Positions 19,816 to 29,296 of a stretch of 36,075 bases of DNA are shown here, piece by piece. Below the pieces are notes generated by a model, which worked only from the letters and a program-made list of their open reading frames with translations, did no database searches and was not told where the DNA came from. Position 1 is the first letter of the stretch. Each line of letters opens with the position of its first letter. This DNA is from Basidiobolus heterosporus B8920 (Eukaryota > Basidiobolomycota > Basidiobolomycetes > Basidiobolales > Basidiobolaceae), in contig JNET01033203.1 of assembly GCA_000697455.1 (NCBI GenBank), positions 1-36,075 on the forward strand. Reading direction: 5' to 3'. The position numbers and the translations under genes were made by a program.

Positions 19816-21642
19816 ATGTCATCACCATACCCTTTTTCGTCTCCTTCGCACTTCGTCAACGGCTCTCCAAGTACCGGAGGGCGTACTGGCGGGAATGGGC
19901 AAGATCATACGGTGGCTGGCCTGAACTCTTCGGCCCCTAGTCCCTACTTTTCACCCTATCAATCCAATTTTCAATCCTCACCCAGTAACCCGTTTGCTGG
20001 CGTTAACTCGCCAAATAACTTTGCTCCCACCATGTCAATGAGTCTGCCACTCCAGGACACATTCTATGGTAGTGCCACTCCTACACAATCGCCCCAGATC
20101 TACTCACCTCATGCTTCCATCATGGATTCTCCACGTATGGCTTACCCTACTAGCCCGTGGTCTCCAACCACTTCATGGGCTAGTACTATGTTGCCCACTG
20201 GAATGAACAATTCGTGGCTGGGCCTCGCAGGGATGGGCTTTCCTAGTCATCCTCGCCCAAAACTTACTACCACTCTTTGGGAAGATGAAAACACTGTCTG
20301 TTATCAAGTTGACGCCAAGGGAATATGTGTTGCTCGTCGGCAAGGTGACAAGCTAACTTCAATTTGGGTATATATTGGTTATTAACCCGATATGTTCATG
20401 ATTCTAGACAATGACATGGTCAACGGAACCAAACTCTTAAATGTTACGGGGATGTCACGAGGTAAACGTGATGGTATCCTAAAAAATGAAAAAGGCAGAG
20501 TTGTTGTCAAGGTTGGAGCGATGCATTTGAAGGGAGTTTGGTAAATATTAACCACGAACAGATCTCCGCGTTTGCAATGAGTTTTTCTAATCATTCTGTC
20601 GAACGTTAACAGGATTACTTTCCAAAGAGCAAAAGCCTTGGCTGCACAATTCAAAATTGCTGATCTCCTTTACCCGCTCTTTGTCGATGATCCATCTCCA
20701 TTCTTGTATAACCCGCATTGTCCTCCTAATGTGAACTCCCAACAGATATCTGCTCCTAACGGACCACATTCATTTATGAACTCCCTTGGCCATTCAGGTG
20801 GGGTTGCCACGAAACCCCAAATGCCATACGGGACGCCTATGTCCCATCTTATGAATGGACAAGGACTCTACACATCTTCAGGAATCGCTCACCCCCCGGT
20901 AGGGTCTAGTCCTAGTATGCAAAGTAACTTACTTAGTTCATCGCACTCAGAAGGCCACGAGGATAATGAGGCAGTCAGATCATCCCACAACTCCCCCGCA
21001 ATCAATTCTGGTTATTCCAAGTTTGCCACAAATCACTTTGTTTCGCCTGCTGAACCCAGTAGTAAGGGTCTTGATATGTCAGGAAGACATCAATTGAATC
21101 TAAAGAAAAGAAATTTCGATGAATCTGATGAGAGTTTTGGTACATATACCTACTCCAATACAGGAGCAATTTCTAGCCCCCTGGCCAAGCCCATGTCCGC
21201 ACCTTTGGGCAGAACCTTTGCTAGCTTCCCTTCGCCACTTACACTATCACCAAGCTCACTCCCATCACCGTCAATTGCCCAGCCTAATTCCAACTTCCAT
21301 TGCGATATGTCACCATCAATGAATAAGCGGATCAAGCTGCCCGATGCTGAGCACTTCATCGTTCAAGAGTCTAACGGGAACAATGAACAGCAGAATTACT
21401 TGGACCCTTCATCACAAGAACATCGGGAGCAAAACTATGACCGTCAACTTAATCATGGCACAGCCTTACATCAGGAATCACTTGGCTTACTATTCGAAAC
21501 GTTAAGTCCACCTGAAAGTGAGAATGAAAATATCTACGAGTCCACCGATGGGCATTATGATACCGGCCGATACGACAGTGAAAACGTCACCAATGAGCAG
21601 CGTTTCACCTACCCACAAACCCTGAAGCAGCCACAATCTTAG
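19816..21642 (+). CDS. stuA: APSES transcription factor, StuA/Efg1/Phd1 type
   Basis: DNA-binding regulator of fungal morphogenesis (hyphal growth, sporulation). Three exons: 19816-20344, 20408-20540, 20613-21642, giving 563 aa. The APSES domain spans about 147-253: [20 protein letters not shown], then [48 protein letters not shown] and [15 protein letters not shown]. Both introns fall inside the domain. The N-terminal 146 residues are rich in Ser, Pro, Asn and Thr, and the C-terminal 300 or so are also low complexity, with basic patches (LKKRNF, MNKRIKL) that could serve as nuclear localisation signals. No ankyrin repeats follow, which separates it from the Swi4/Swi6/Mbp1 branch. The start is the first ATG of the frame. 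Confidence 0.95.
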
Positions 21643-22095
21643 GTCGAGTATAGGATATTTCAAGACCAGTGTGAGTTCAGCTCAGTATATCAACACCTCA
21701 TTCAAATGGATAGATGGGGAGCGTTGCTAAATTAATAGAATACAAATAATATCCTTGAGAGAGGCTGGCTATCTCTTTTGAAGCACATCTATGACTTGTA
21801 TGTGTTCCATCCGCATCTTTACGTCTCCTGAATCAGATGTCTACTCTTCTCTTGTAAAACCTAGAGTCACTCTTTTCCATTCTTCAGTACTAATTTCTTT
21901 TGTTTTATCCTTTACCATTATTACTACGGGATATCCTTCAACCCAAATCATGAATTGAACCACGTATTGAATGTATGTACCTATTTATGTAGATATAAAT
22001 GCCAAACTCATCCTTCCACATGAACGGAAACGAATCGATATTTATGCATCCATTCTTGGTTCCTCAACCCCATAACATCTAAATCAAAGAGCAAG

Positions 22096-22386
22096 ATGTG
22101 TTACAAATCCAAGCGTTACCTCCAAGTGTCACCCAATGATACCGAATCAGTCCAAAAGAGTGGCAACTTGTTGTCAAGTGTAAAGATTCATCTCGTGTCT
22201 GTAACCTTTTCTGGACGCAGCGATGATTTTTTACTGACAGCTGACGAAGGAAACTCCATCTCGAGTCTTGATTTGGGAGGTGGGCCTTTGAATAAATCGA
22301 TACAATCTATTATGACTAATTCAACCTCATATTACTTAAGACCACCACGTTTATCCGATGACCATGATATTGATCACCATCTCTGA
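22096..22386 (+). CDS. Doubtful 96-aa ORF, unrecognised
   Basis: Open frame starting MCYKSKRYLQVSPNDTE and ending DDHDIDHHL, Ser- and Asp-rich, with no membrane segment and no family I know. It ends 89 nt before the OTC TATA box, so it is not an OTC leader ORF unless transcription starts further upstream. No intron signals link it to OTC. It may be a chance ORF. Confidence 0.2.
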   Translation: MCYKSKRYLQVSPNDTESVQKSGNLLSSVKIHLVSVTFSGRSDDFLLTADEGNSISSLDLGGGPLNKSIQSIMTNSTSYYLRPPRLSDDHDIDHHL

Positions 22387-22474
22387 CCCCGAACAATATC
22401 CCCAGAGTATTAGAGGTATTATCTACTACCCACATCTACTACTCGCATCTGATTCACTGTGACTACCAGGGTAC

Positions 22475-22483
22475 TATATAAAG
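22475..22483 (+). promoter_or_regulatory. TATA box of the ornithine carbamoyltransferase gene
   Basis: TATATAAAG, centred about 68 nt upstream of the ATG at 22547; position and sequence are those of a standard TATA element. Confidence 0.65.
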
Positions 22484-22546
22484 GGCGGTTGGAGAAAAGA
22501 TAACCTCATCAACTCCGGTACTCGCTCTCCGTTATTATAACACTCA

Positions 22547-23718
22547 ATGGTTTCTCAAAATCCCGATCTTCCCATCTACAATTTACCTGGCAAGCCCAAG
22601 ACGGTTAACCACCTAATTACTCTTGCCGATCTCTCGAAGGAACAAATCTATCGTCTGTTGATTGACTCTGCTCAACACAAATACAATGTTAAGTGCGAAG
22701 ATAAGCCTTCATCAAAGCCATTAGATGGTAAGAGTGTTGCTATGATCTTTTCCAAACGCTCAACCCGTACTCGCGTCGCCTCCGAGACTGCCACTGCGTA
22801 TCTTGGTAATATGACTTACCGATAGTTTGCCGTCTGTTCTCCTCATTGACCAGGTTTTATTTGTTTAGGCGGCCATGCGATGTTCCTCGGCTCCCAGGAC
22901 ATTCAGATGGGAGTGAATGAATCACTACTCGACACAGCCGTTGTGGTTTCAAGCATGGTCAATGGAATTATGGCCAGAGTTGGTGCACATCAGGAAATTC
23001 TGGTAAGTAAGGAGAAACCATTCAGATGAGACAGCATGTTGTGTTAATATGGCCATTAATTCAGGACCTGGCCAAGTACTCCACTGTACCCGTAGTCAAC
23101 GCTTTGACTGACAAGTACCACCCTACTCAGATCCTGGCTGATTTGTTGACTCTTCATGAAGTATACTCAAATGACGATGAGTCCTACCGTGCTCACCTCG
23201 TGCACCCCGAGAAAACTCTTACAGGACTCCGAGTTGCCTGGGTTGGTGACGCTAATAATATCCTCCATAGTATGATGGTTGCCTTACCCAAGCTTGGGCT
23301 TCATCTCTCCATTGCTACTCCTTCTAGTTATCACCCTGACGATGACGTCTTAGACATCGCGAAAAAGGAAGCTGCCAAGTCGAACACTGAGCTTACTTTC
23401 ACCTCTTGTCCTCTGGAGGCTATTCGAGGGGCGGATGTAATCGTCACCGATACATGGGTTAGCATGGGCCAAGAGTCTGAAAAGGCTCAGAGACTTGAAG
23501 AGTTTGCTGGCTATCAGATCACCATGGATATGATTAACAAAGGTCAACCCAACAAGGATTGGAAGTTTCTTCATTGCCTTCCTCGTAAACCCGAAGAGGT
23601 TGACGATGAGGTGTTTTACTCTAAAAATTCCCTTGTTTTCCAAGAAGCAGAAAACCGTAAATGGACTATTCTTGCAGTTTTTGAGGCACTGTTTGCAAAC
23701 GGGGAATTCTCGTCTTAA
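22547..23718 (+). CDS. ARG3: Ornithine carbamoyltransferase
   Basis: Makes citrulline from ornithine and carbamoyl phosphate in arginine biosynthesis. Three exons: 22547-22805, 22869-23002, 23065-23718, giving 348 aa. The carbamoyl phosphate loop STRTR is at 72-76, HPTQ at 150-153, the ornithine loop DTWVSMGQE at 260-268 and HCLP at 301-304. The N-terminus ([20 protein letters not shown]) has only two basic residues among the first 20 and an acidic one, unlike a mitochondrial presequence. An in-frame stop (TAA) lies 6 nt before the ATG with no acceptor between, so no presequence is encoded directly upstream. It therefore resembles the cytosolic yeast enzyme rather than the usual fungal mitochondrial one. 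It could be mitochondrial through another signal. Confidence 0.97.
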
Positions 23719-23828
23719 GCAATGAAGCCCGACATCAAATTCTCACCTAAATACTTCACTCTACCCTACAATGTACTTTCTCATTACTTTCTCATTATTA
23801 GTTAACACTGCATTCATGATATACCTGT

Positions 23829-23834
23829 AATAAA
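23829..23834 (+). terminator. Poly(A) signal AATAAA of the OTC gene
   Basis: AATAAA 111 nt past the OTC stop codon and just before the convergent RPL21 end. Confidence 0.5.
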
Positions 23835-23939
23835 GTTTATAGATCAGATCGAGATTCGTGTTTGATTTTGATACGATTGTTATTGATATCATATCTGAAC
23901 TAATTGTTGCTATTATTTATTTAGATTGATAACTTGTGT

Positions 23940-24422
23940 CTAAATTAAAGTCTCGTAAGCAATAGGGTAGATGGTGGTAGGAGCGTTGTCCTTAGTAGAG
24001 ACATGGCGAGCCTCACGAGGTTGGACGGGTTGACGCTTAAGATGAATGGTTTGACCAGCAGCCTTGGCATCCCTCTTCTTTTGAGCATTTTCCTTAACAC
24101 GACGCAAGAAATCATCACGGCACTTGGAGTGTCTGATGTGCTCAATACGGATGTTAACACGTTTCTCCATGTAACGGTTACCGACTCTCTTGTTGATGAT
24201 AACGCCAACAGAGGACTTGGTTACGTTGTAAATAATACCGGTTCTACCGTGGTAGTACTTGTGTGGCATACCCTTCTGAATGGAAGCATTGGCCTTAATA
24301 TCAACGATATCTCCGACACGGTAAGTCTTCAAGTAAGTGGACAGCTTGACAGGGCCATGTTCACGGAACTTTTGAGAAAACAAGTGACGGGTACGGGCAC
24401 GATAACCGAAAGAGTGGGGCAT
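23940..24422 (-). CDS. RPL21: 60S ribosomal protein eL21
   Basis: Structural protein of the large cytosolic ribosomal subunit. One coding exon of 160 aa, the same length as yeast Rpl21. Family blocks include MPHSFGYRARTRHLFSQKFR, YRVGDIVDIKANASIQKGMP, IYNVTKSSVGVIINKRVGNR, EHIRHSKCRDDFL and LKRQPVQPREARHVST. The ATG is fixed by alignment of the GYRxRTR start; the codon three before it is TAA in genomic sequence. A probable intron lies in the 5' UTR (24432-24555) with a perfect gtaagt donor and CTAACTAAT branch region. It diverges from RPS9 across a 383-nt gap. Confidence 0.98.
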   Translation of the reverse strand: MPHSFGYRARTRHLFSQKFREHGPVKLSTYLKTYRVGDIVDIKANASIQKGMPHKYYHGRTGIIYNVTKSSVGVIINKRVGNRYMEKRVNIRIEHIRHSKCRDDFLRRVKENAQKKRDAKAAGQTIHLKRQPVQPREARHVSTKDNAPTTIYPIAYETLI

Positions 24423-24805
24423 ATTTGCTTACTAATAAACATTGTAATCCAACATAATATTAGTTAGTGCGTGAACGTCACTAAGTAGGAGCATTGATAT
24501 TTCCGTTGACCGTTGCTGGTGTTGTAGAATAGAATTCTATGAACGAAATACTTACAAAAGTTTCCCAAGAGACTCGCAAGAGAGAAAAGGAAGTTCTCTT
24601 AGTTCCCTGTACGCTTTATTTCCTCGGCTTCAGAGCAGAAAAAAAACCCATATTTCTACCAGGGGTCGATCAGGATGAAATCGATGAGACATGATTGGAC
24701 TGAACTAGGGAGGGTTCTGATTTTTTCGTCGAAATGTCGGTTAAAAATGAAGACTTCGCTTAAGCAACTATCTTTTCCCTTGGTCAGATTTAACAACGGC
24801 ACAGC
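24423..24805. promoter_or_regulatory. Shared divergent promoter of RPL21 and RPS9
   Basis: The two ribosomal protein genes start 383 nt apart and point away from each other. After the RPL21 leader intron, only about 200 nt remain for both promoters. CGATGAGA at 24682-24689 resembles the PAC element of yeast ribosome biogenesis genes; a match this short can arise by chance. Confidence 0.6.
24432..24555 (-). other. Probable 5'-UTR intron of RPL21
   Basis: Minus-strand gtaagt donor at 24555, branch-like cactaactaat and a ttattag acceptor at 24432. The upstream leader has a pyrimidine-rich run (CTTCCTTTTCTCTCTT), suggesting the transcription start lies near 24600. Length 124 nt, longer than most introns here. 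Confidence 0.6.
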
Positions 24806-25549
24806 ATGGCTCCCCCAAGAAACTGTATTCTTTAAAAACCTTGTTTCGGTAATGCTCCATATATTAGTATATTCTATTTGGTAGTGTTTTTAAAGAAGAG
24901 AGACCTAGCATATTCTCTGGGCATGAACGAATAAATAGGTCGAGCTTCAAGTCAAAGGAAAGTTACTTCAGAAACTTTACCGAATCCTTTTTCCATTTGT
25001 ATAGGCTCAAAAACATACAAGGTTCCTAGACGTCCTTTCGAAAAAGAACGTATCGATCAGGAGTTGAAGATCATTGGTGAGTATGGTCTTCGTAACAAGC
25101 GCGAGATTTGGAGAATTGGTTACACTCTTTCCAACATCCGTCGTGCCGCTCGTGAACTTCTTACCTTGGACCCTAAGGATACCCGTCGTCTTTTCGAAGG
25201 TAACGCTCTTATCCGCCGTCTTATTCGCATCGGTGTCTTGGACGAGAGCAAGGCCAAGCTTGATTACGTTTTAGGTCTCAAGGTTGAAGATTTCTTGGAG
25301 CGCAGACTCCAAACCCAAGTTTTCAAGCTTGGATTGGCCAAGTCTATTCATCACGCCCGTGTTCTTATCAAGCAAAGACACATTCGTGTTGGTAAGCAAG
25401 TTGTCGACATTCCTTCTTTTGTTGTTCGTTTGGAATCCCAAAAGCACATCGACTTTGCTTTGACCTCTCCTTATGGTGGTGGTCGTCCTGGCCGTGTTAA
25501 GAGAAAGAGAATGGCCTCTGCTGGTGAGGCTGAAGAGGATGAGGAATAA
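24806..25549 (+). CDS. RPS9: 40S ribosomal protein uS4
   Basis: Small-subunit ribosomal protein, needed for decoding accuracy. Two exons: 24806-24824 (19 nt) and 25005-25549, giving 187 aa. The tiny first exon encodes MAPPRN plus one base; joining gives [20 protein letters not shown], which aligns with the [20 protein letters not shown] start in other fungi. Further on are the S4 RNA-binding region [20 protein letters not shown], then [17 protein letters not shown] and [15 protein letters not shown], with an acidic tail EAEEDEE. The first intron (24825-25004, 180 nt) is long for this window and carries no C/D-box motifs I can see. Confidence 0.97.
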
Positions 25550-25993
25550 ATTTAATCTGATCCAGAAATTTAACAAACTGCCGTTTTTCCAATAAATCCT
25601 TTACCTGATCATATACATTCATATATCCATCTCATTTCAGAAGTCTTAGAAAAAAAACCAACAGCAAGACACGAAATTCTTTAATTCTAAAGGTTTATTT
25701 TGAGATCTTTTCTGAGTATGGTGGCAATTAGTGGTTTTCCTCTCGAAAAAAGAATTTGAAAACTCCGGCCGACCTCTATCAACTTTCGAGATTTACATAA
25801 TAAGCAGCTGTCTTAAAGTAAAGAGCTGTCAGGACAAACAAAAGACAGGTACATGTGTATGGACTTAAATTGAAACCAAAGAATTCCTATAAAGCAGTAG
25901 TAAAGAATATAGAATGAACAGACAAAGAAGGGTAGTGAATTGGGAGCGTTGGGTGATTTATAAGATGTTGCGCAATATAAACATCAGAAGAGT
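25550..25993. other. Convergent 3' flanks of RPS9 and CBF5
   Basis: AATAAA at 25591-25596 suits RPS9; a minus-strand AATAAA at 25694-25699 may serve CBF5. The rest is AT-rich with no gene. Confidence 0.55.
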
Positions 25994-27574
25994 TTACTCC
26001 GATTTGGACTTCTTGGACTTCTTTTCTTTCTTCTCCTTTTTATCCTTCTTCTCTTTCTTTTCCTTCTTCTTGTCCTTCTTCTCCTTCTTTTCTTCTTCAG
26101 AATCACTGCTTTCAGCCTTTCTCTTCTTGGTCTCCTCAACAGTAACCTCTTCGACTTGAATAGTCTTTTGAGCAACTGGAGTAACAGGGGCAGCAGGAGT
26201 GGTGGGGACAGCAGCGGCAACAGCCTCGCTATCGTTATAGTCAACATAGGAACCCTTCCAAGAGCTGGGGGTTTGATCATTGGCACGGCCATATTTGTCA
26301 AGTTTACCTTCCTTGATCATCTTCTTCTTCTCAAGAGCCTTAGGACCTAATCCCCACTTACGAGGATAAGTATCACGTTCCATAACGACTCTCTTGATCT
26401 TGGCAACGACACCGTGGTCGCAAGTAGCCATAACAGCAGTGGTCATCATGGCAATACCAAGAGCAATAGCTTCACCCTTAGTAGTCATAAGAACAACTTC
26501 TTCACCGACTTCGATACCGGATTCGTAACGGAGCAAACCAGGTACCATAACCTTAGCACCATAGCAGATAGCGTTGACAGCACTGTCCTTGATGACAATA
26601 CGCTTGTATGAAACAAGAAGCATTTCAAGAGGGCGAATAACGCGGCGAAGATAAGTTTCATCCTTGGTGTTATCATATACCCATTGAGCATCCAAAACGT
26701 CATGCATAGTAACCATACCCTCATTTTCTGAGAGAGCACCAGAACGAACACGACGAAGTTCTTGCATGTGACCACCAACACCAAGAAGCAAACCAAGATG
26801 AACACATAAAGTTCTCATGTAGGTACCGGCTTCACAGCTAGCCCAGAAAACACCCAAATGTCTGTCGTTGTCATATTCGAAAAGCTTGGATTCGTAGATG
26901 GTACGAATACGCAATTGACGTTTGACGGCGGATATAAGAGGAGGTCTTTGGAAAAGAGAACCAGTCAAGGTCTCAATGGCTTGAGCAACCTTCTTTTCGT
27001 CATCGACAGCATCGTGAAGACGGAGAACGCAAACGTACTCTTTACCAGCACCTTGTTGGGACTTGACCAAACGAGTAGCTCTGTCGATACAGACGATCAA
27101 ACAACCGGTAACCTTAGGATCAAGAGTACCACTGTGACCAGTCTTATCACAACGAAGAATTCTTCTGATCCAGGCAACAACTTCATGAGAAGAAGGATTG
27201 GCAGGTTTATCAAGATTGATAACACCATATCTAGAGGGATCATGGTTAGATAGAAGTTTCATGAAGCGATGGAAAGTAATGTCGAATTACCTGATGTACT
27301 CGCGCAATTCACGCTTCAAGGGAGAGCAGCCGTTAGGAATAGGGGTATAGTGACCAGTTCTAACATTGAGTTTGTCGTAGTTCTAGATCGTAAGATTAAA
27401 GAGAGATTAGAAATTTTTCTAACTTGAAAGAGTGATTCGAGTTCTTCGGCATACCTTCAACAACAAAGGCCATTTAGAAGTATCAAGAGTAGGGACAGTG
27501 TTGGTGGGCTGGATAAGGAAGTCACCTTGCTGTTGCTTCTCGGGCACGGTTTGTTCGGTCTTTTTGGGAGACAT
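25994..27574 (-). CDS. CBF5: Cbf5/dyskerin, H/ACA snoRNP pseudouridine synthase
   Basis: Catalytic subunit of H/ACA small nucleolar RNPs, which pseudouridylate rRNA and snRNA in the nucleolus. Three exons: 27455-27574, 27291-27382, 25994-27230, giving 482 aa (yeast 483). The dyskerin N-terminal block ([20 protein letters not shown]) leads into the TruB domain, with the catalytic Asp in [12 protein letters not shown] (D108), then [17 protein letters not shown]. The PUA domain is about 290-365 ([37 protein letters not shown]). The C-terminal 60 or so residues are KKE/KKD repeats after an acidic SSDSEEE stretch, as in other fungi. Introns are confined to the first quarter of the gene. Confidence 0.98.
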
Positions 27575-28057
27575 TGCTAACTAAAGATAGGCACTAAAGA
27601 AAATTGCGACAGTGTTCCCTTTGTTGAACAAAAAAGAGAATACCTCAATATGCTAGACAAGCTATACACAATCAGGATGAGATAAAAAAAAAATCCAAAT
27701 GAGAAAAAAGAAAAAAAGAATATCTTGGTTATTGGTTAACCACAAAATTTTTCCAAAAAAAAATCTCCCCAATTCACAAAATGATCGTTGATTCTACGTC
27801 AGGTATGCATTTGGACATCTGGACATTCGACTGAGCATCATCTCATACCATTCATACACAGTAGAATTCTATTCGACTTGAGTTTGTCATACGTAAATGA
27901 TCCTCAGTCTACACATAAATTGTGAAGGTGCTGTTTTAAGTTTTATTACATAAATTCAAGTGAAATAAACGTACACATGTTGCAAAAATCTTTGGACGAG
28001 AGGAGCACTCTAGAGGTTACATATTCAATGTGCCGAGTGTTGAGAGGTCCTTGTAAA
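27575..28057. other. Intergenic: CBF5 promoter and SSS1 3' flank
   Basis: Between two leftward genes. It contains A-rich runs (27684-27720 and 27755-27763), a PAC-like GATGAGAT at 27676-27683, an RRPE-like AAAATTTTTC at 27744-27753 and a minus-strand AATAAA at 27942-27947 for SSS1. No gene is seen. Confidence 0.55.
27676..27753 (-). promoter_or_regulatory. Candidate PAC and RRPE elements upstream of CBF5
   Basis: GATGAGAT (27676-27683, about 100 nt before the CBF5 ATG) and AAAATTTTTC (27744-27753, about 170 nt before it) resemble PAC and RRPE, which in yeast drive ribosome biogenesis genes, with PAC the closer of the two. The A-rich background raises the chance of random matches. Confidence 0.35.
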
Positions 28058-28331
28058 TTAAGCTCCACCAACAATGATGTTGTTGATGGGAATGTGGACT
28101 AGTTTGACGAAGTAGCCAATGAAGCCCATGAGCAAGAAACCAATGGCTACGGCTTGAGTGATTTTCAAGAACTCTATTGACAGCTCGTTAGCATGATGAT
28201 GAGCATGCATATATTAAGTTCTAACGAATATACAAACCTCTTTCATCAGGCTTCGTGCATTTGTTCAACAACTGGATGCACTCCTTGGCGAATTGCTTGG
28301 GCTCCTCGAGTAAGGAATTTAACTGATCCAT
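28058..28331 (-). CDS. SSS1: Sec61 gamma subunit (Sss1)
   Basis: Small tail-anchored subunit of the ER Sec61 translocon. Two exons: 28238-28331 and 28058-28173, giving 69 aa, a normal length for the family. It starts [20 protein letters not shown], has the conserved [20 protein letters not shown], and ends with one membrane helix ([20 protein letters not shown]) and INNIIVGGA. The gene is short and split, so only hand splicing shows it. Its promoter is shared with the unrecognised gene at 28750. Confidence 0.97.
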
Positions 28332-28749
28332 AGTAACGGAAGGGAGAGGTGAACAAAGGACGTTAATATCACGTTGCTTGTTCAAAACAATTATATACCC
28401 TCTTGGTAGTAAGAGCTAGCTAAGTGGACTGGAGATTCCAAAGGGGAGCCAATAGTATTTGGACAACAGGTTTAGCGTTAGGGTAACGATTGGATTAGAG
28501 CAAAAGTAATGCACACCATCTTCTTTTAAACAAACCATTTTTGTTAGCTCGATTTTATGCTAATATGAATTAATTGTTCTGGTTTTTGTTAGCTCGATTT
28601 TATGCTAATATGAATTAATTGTTCTGGTTTTTGTTATTAGATTGATATGTTTCTTGCCTCCTAACTCTTAAGACAGTCACGTGAATTTACGAAAGTAAAC
28701 AAACCCATTAATCAACACCCTAGTATACCTCATTACGCGCAGGTTAAAA
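28332..28749. promoter_or_regulatory. Divergent promoter of SSS1 and an unrecognised gene
   Basis: 418 nt between two genes that start away from each other. It contains a perfect 45-bp tandem duplication (28538-28636) and, 67-72 nt before the plus-strand ATG, an E-box CACGTG at 28678-28683. Confidence 0.6.
28538..28636 (+). repeat. Perfect 45-bp tandem duplication (2.2 copies)
   Basis: The unit beginning TTTTTGTTAGCTCGATTTTA and ending TTGTTCTGG occurs at 28538-28582 and again at 28583-28627 without mismatch; a third copy is cut off after TTTTTGTTA (28628-28636). Absence of any mismatch suggests a recent event. Confidence 0.95.
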
Positions 28750-29296
28750 ATGTGCAAACGCTCTTCAGACACTCTGGATATCGAACTATGTTCATTGCCA
28801 ACGACAAAACGATATATATCCGAGTTTCTTCTGACGAGATTTACTGATTTGCCCTTACGTCGAGATGCACTGAAAGAAGTTGGTAAGTATTTTTATTTTT
28901 TTACAGCTCATCCTTATTCTACACAGTACGCTGAGCTATACTCCAGATGCCACTAGACCCGAATTCGACGCACTCACCAGCGACCAAGGCCCAACAAGTA
29001 TCGAATTACCAGAGGCTGTAGAACCAGGTGTCAATGGCACAACAGTCCAAGCTTTATTTCCTACGCTGGAACCCTATTTTTCAGATTTCATGAAATTACT
29101 ACCCAATATTGCGCCCTCACGAAAGCTGAAAGGGTATAGTGAACACACCTTTCCTCCATTCGTCTTCTCTCTAACACCACAATTAAGGTTTACTCGGGTT
29201 CACACACCCACACTGTACAGTCCTCCTCATCGACTCCCGCCTATCCAAGAATGTCAGGACGACGATGAAAAATACGATGAAATGATGGAAACATGA
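28750..29296 (+). CDS. Unrecognised 160-aa protein
   Basis: Two exons: 28750-28882 and 28947-29296, joined across a 64-nt intron with a perfect gtaagt donor and ctccag acceptor. The product starts MCKRSSDTLDIELCSLPTTK, continues RYISEFLLTRFTDLPLRRDA, then DATRPEFDALTSDQGP, and ends with a Pro/Thr-rich region (PTLYSPPHRLPPIQECQ) and the acidic tail DDDEKYDEMMET. No signal peptide, membrane helix or known motif is visible; it looks largely disordered. Alternative acceptors (ttacag, cacag) either keep a frame that stops soon or change frame, which favours this model. It is divergent from SSS1 and 444 nt upstream of NOG1. Function unknown. Confidence 0.5.

Larger units (their letters stand above)
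21643..22546. other. Intergenic: StuA-like 3' flank and OTC promoter
   Basis: 904 nt in tandem orientation. It holds two short plus-strand ORFs (21999-22082, 27 aa; 22096-22386, 96 aa) and a TATA box at 22475-22483. A TGATTCA at 22450-22456 is one mismatch from the Gcn4/CpcA site TGACTCA. Confidence 0.5.

Noticed and set aside
24825-25004. Long RPS9 first intron as a possible snoRNA host
   Set aside because: No C box (RUGAUGA) with a matching D box (CUGA), nor H/ACA boxes, could be seen.
26003-26159. Phe/Ser-rich plus-strand ORF opposite the end of CBF5
   Set aside because: It is the antisense of the KKE/KKD lysine repeats of Cbf5; the low complexity produces the open frame.
28672-28679. 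CAGTCACG resembling the fission yeast HomolD box upstream of the 160-aa gene, and CAGTCACA before the StuA-like ATG
   Set aside because: The CAGTCAC core also appears at about 14110 and 29497 and is expected a few times by chance in 36 kb on both strands; neither gene encodes a ribosomal protein.
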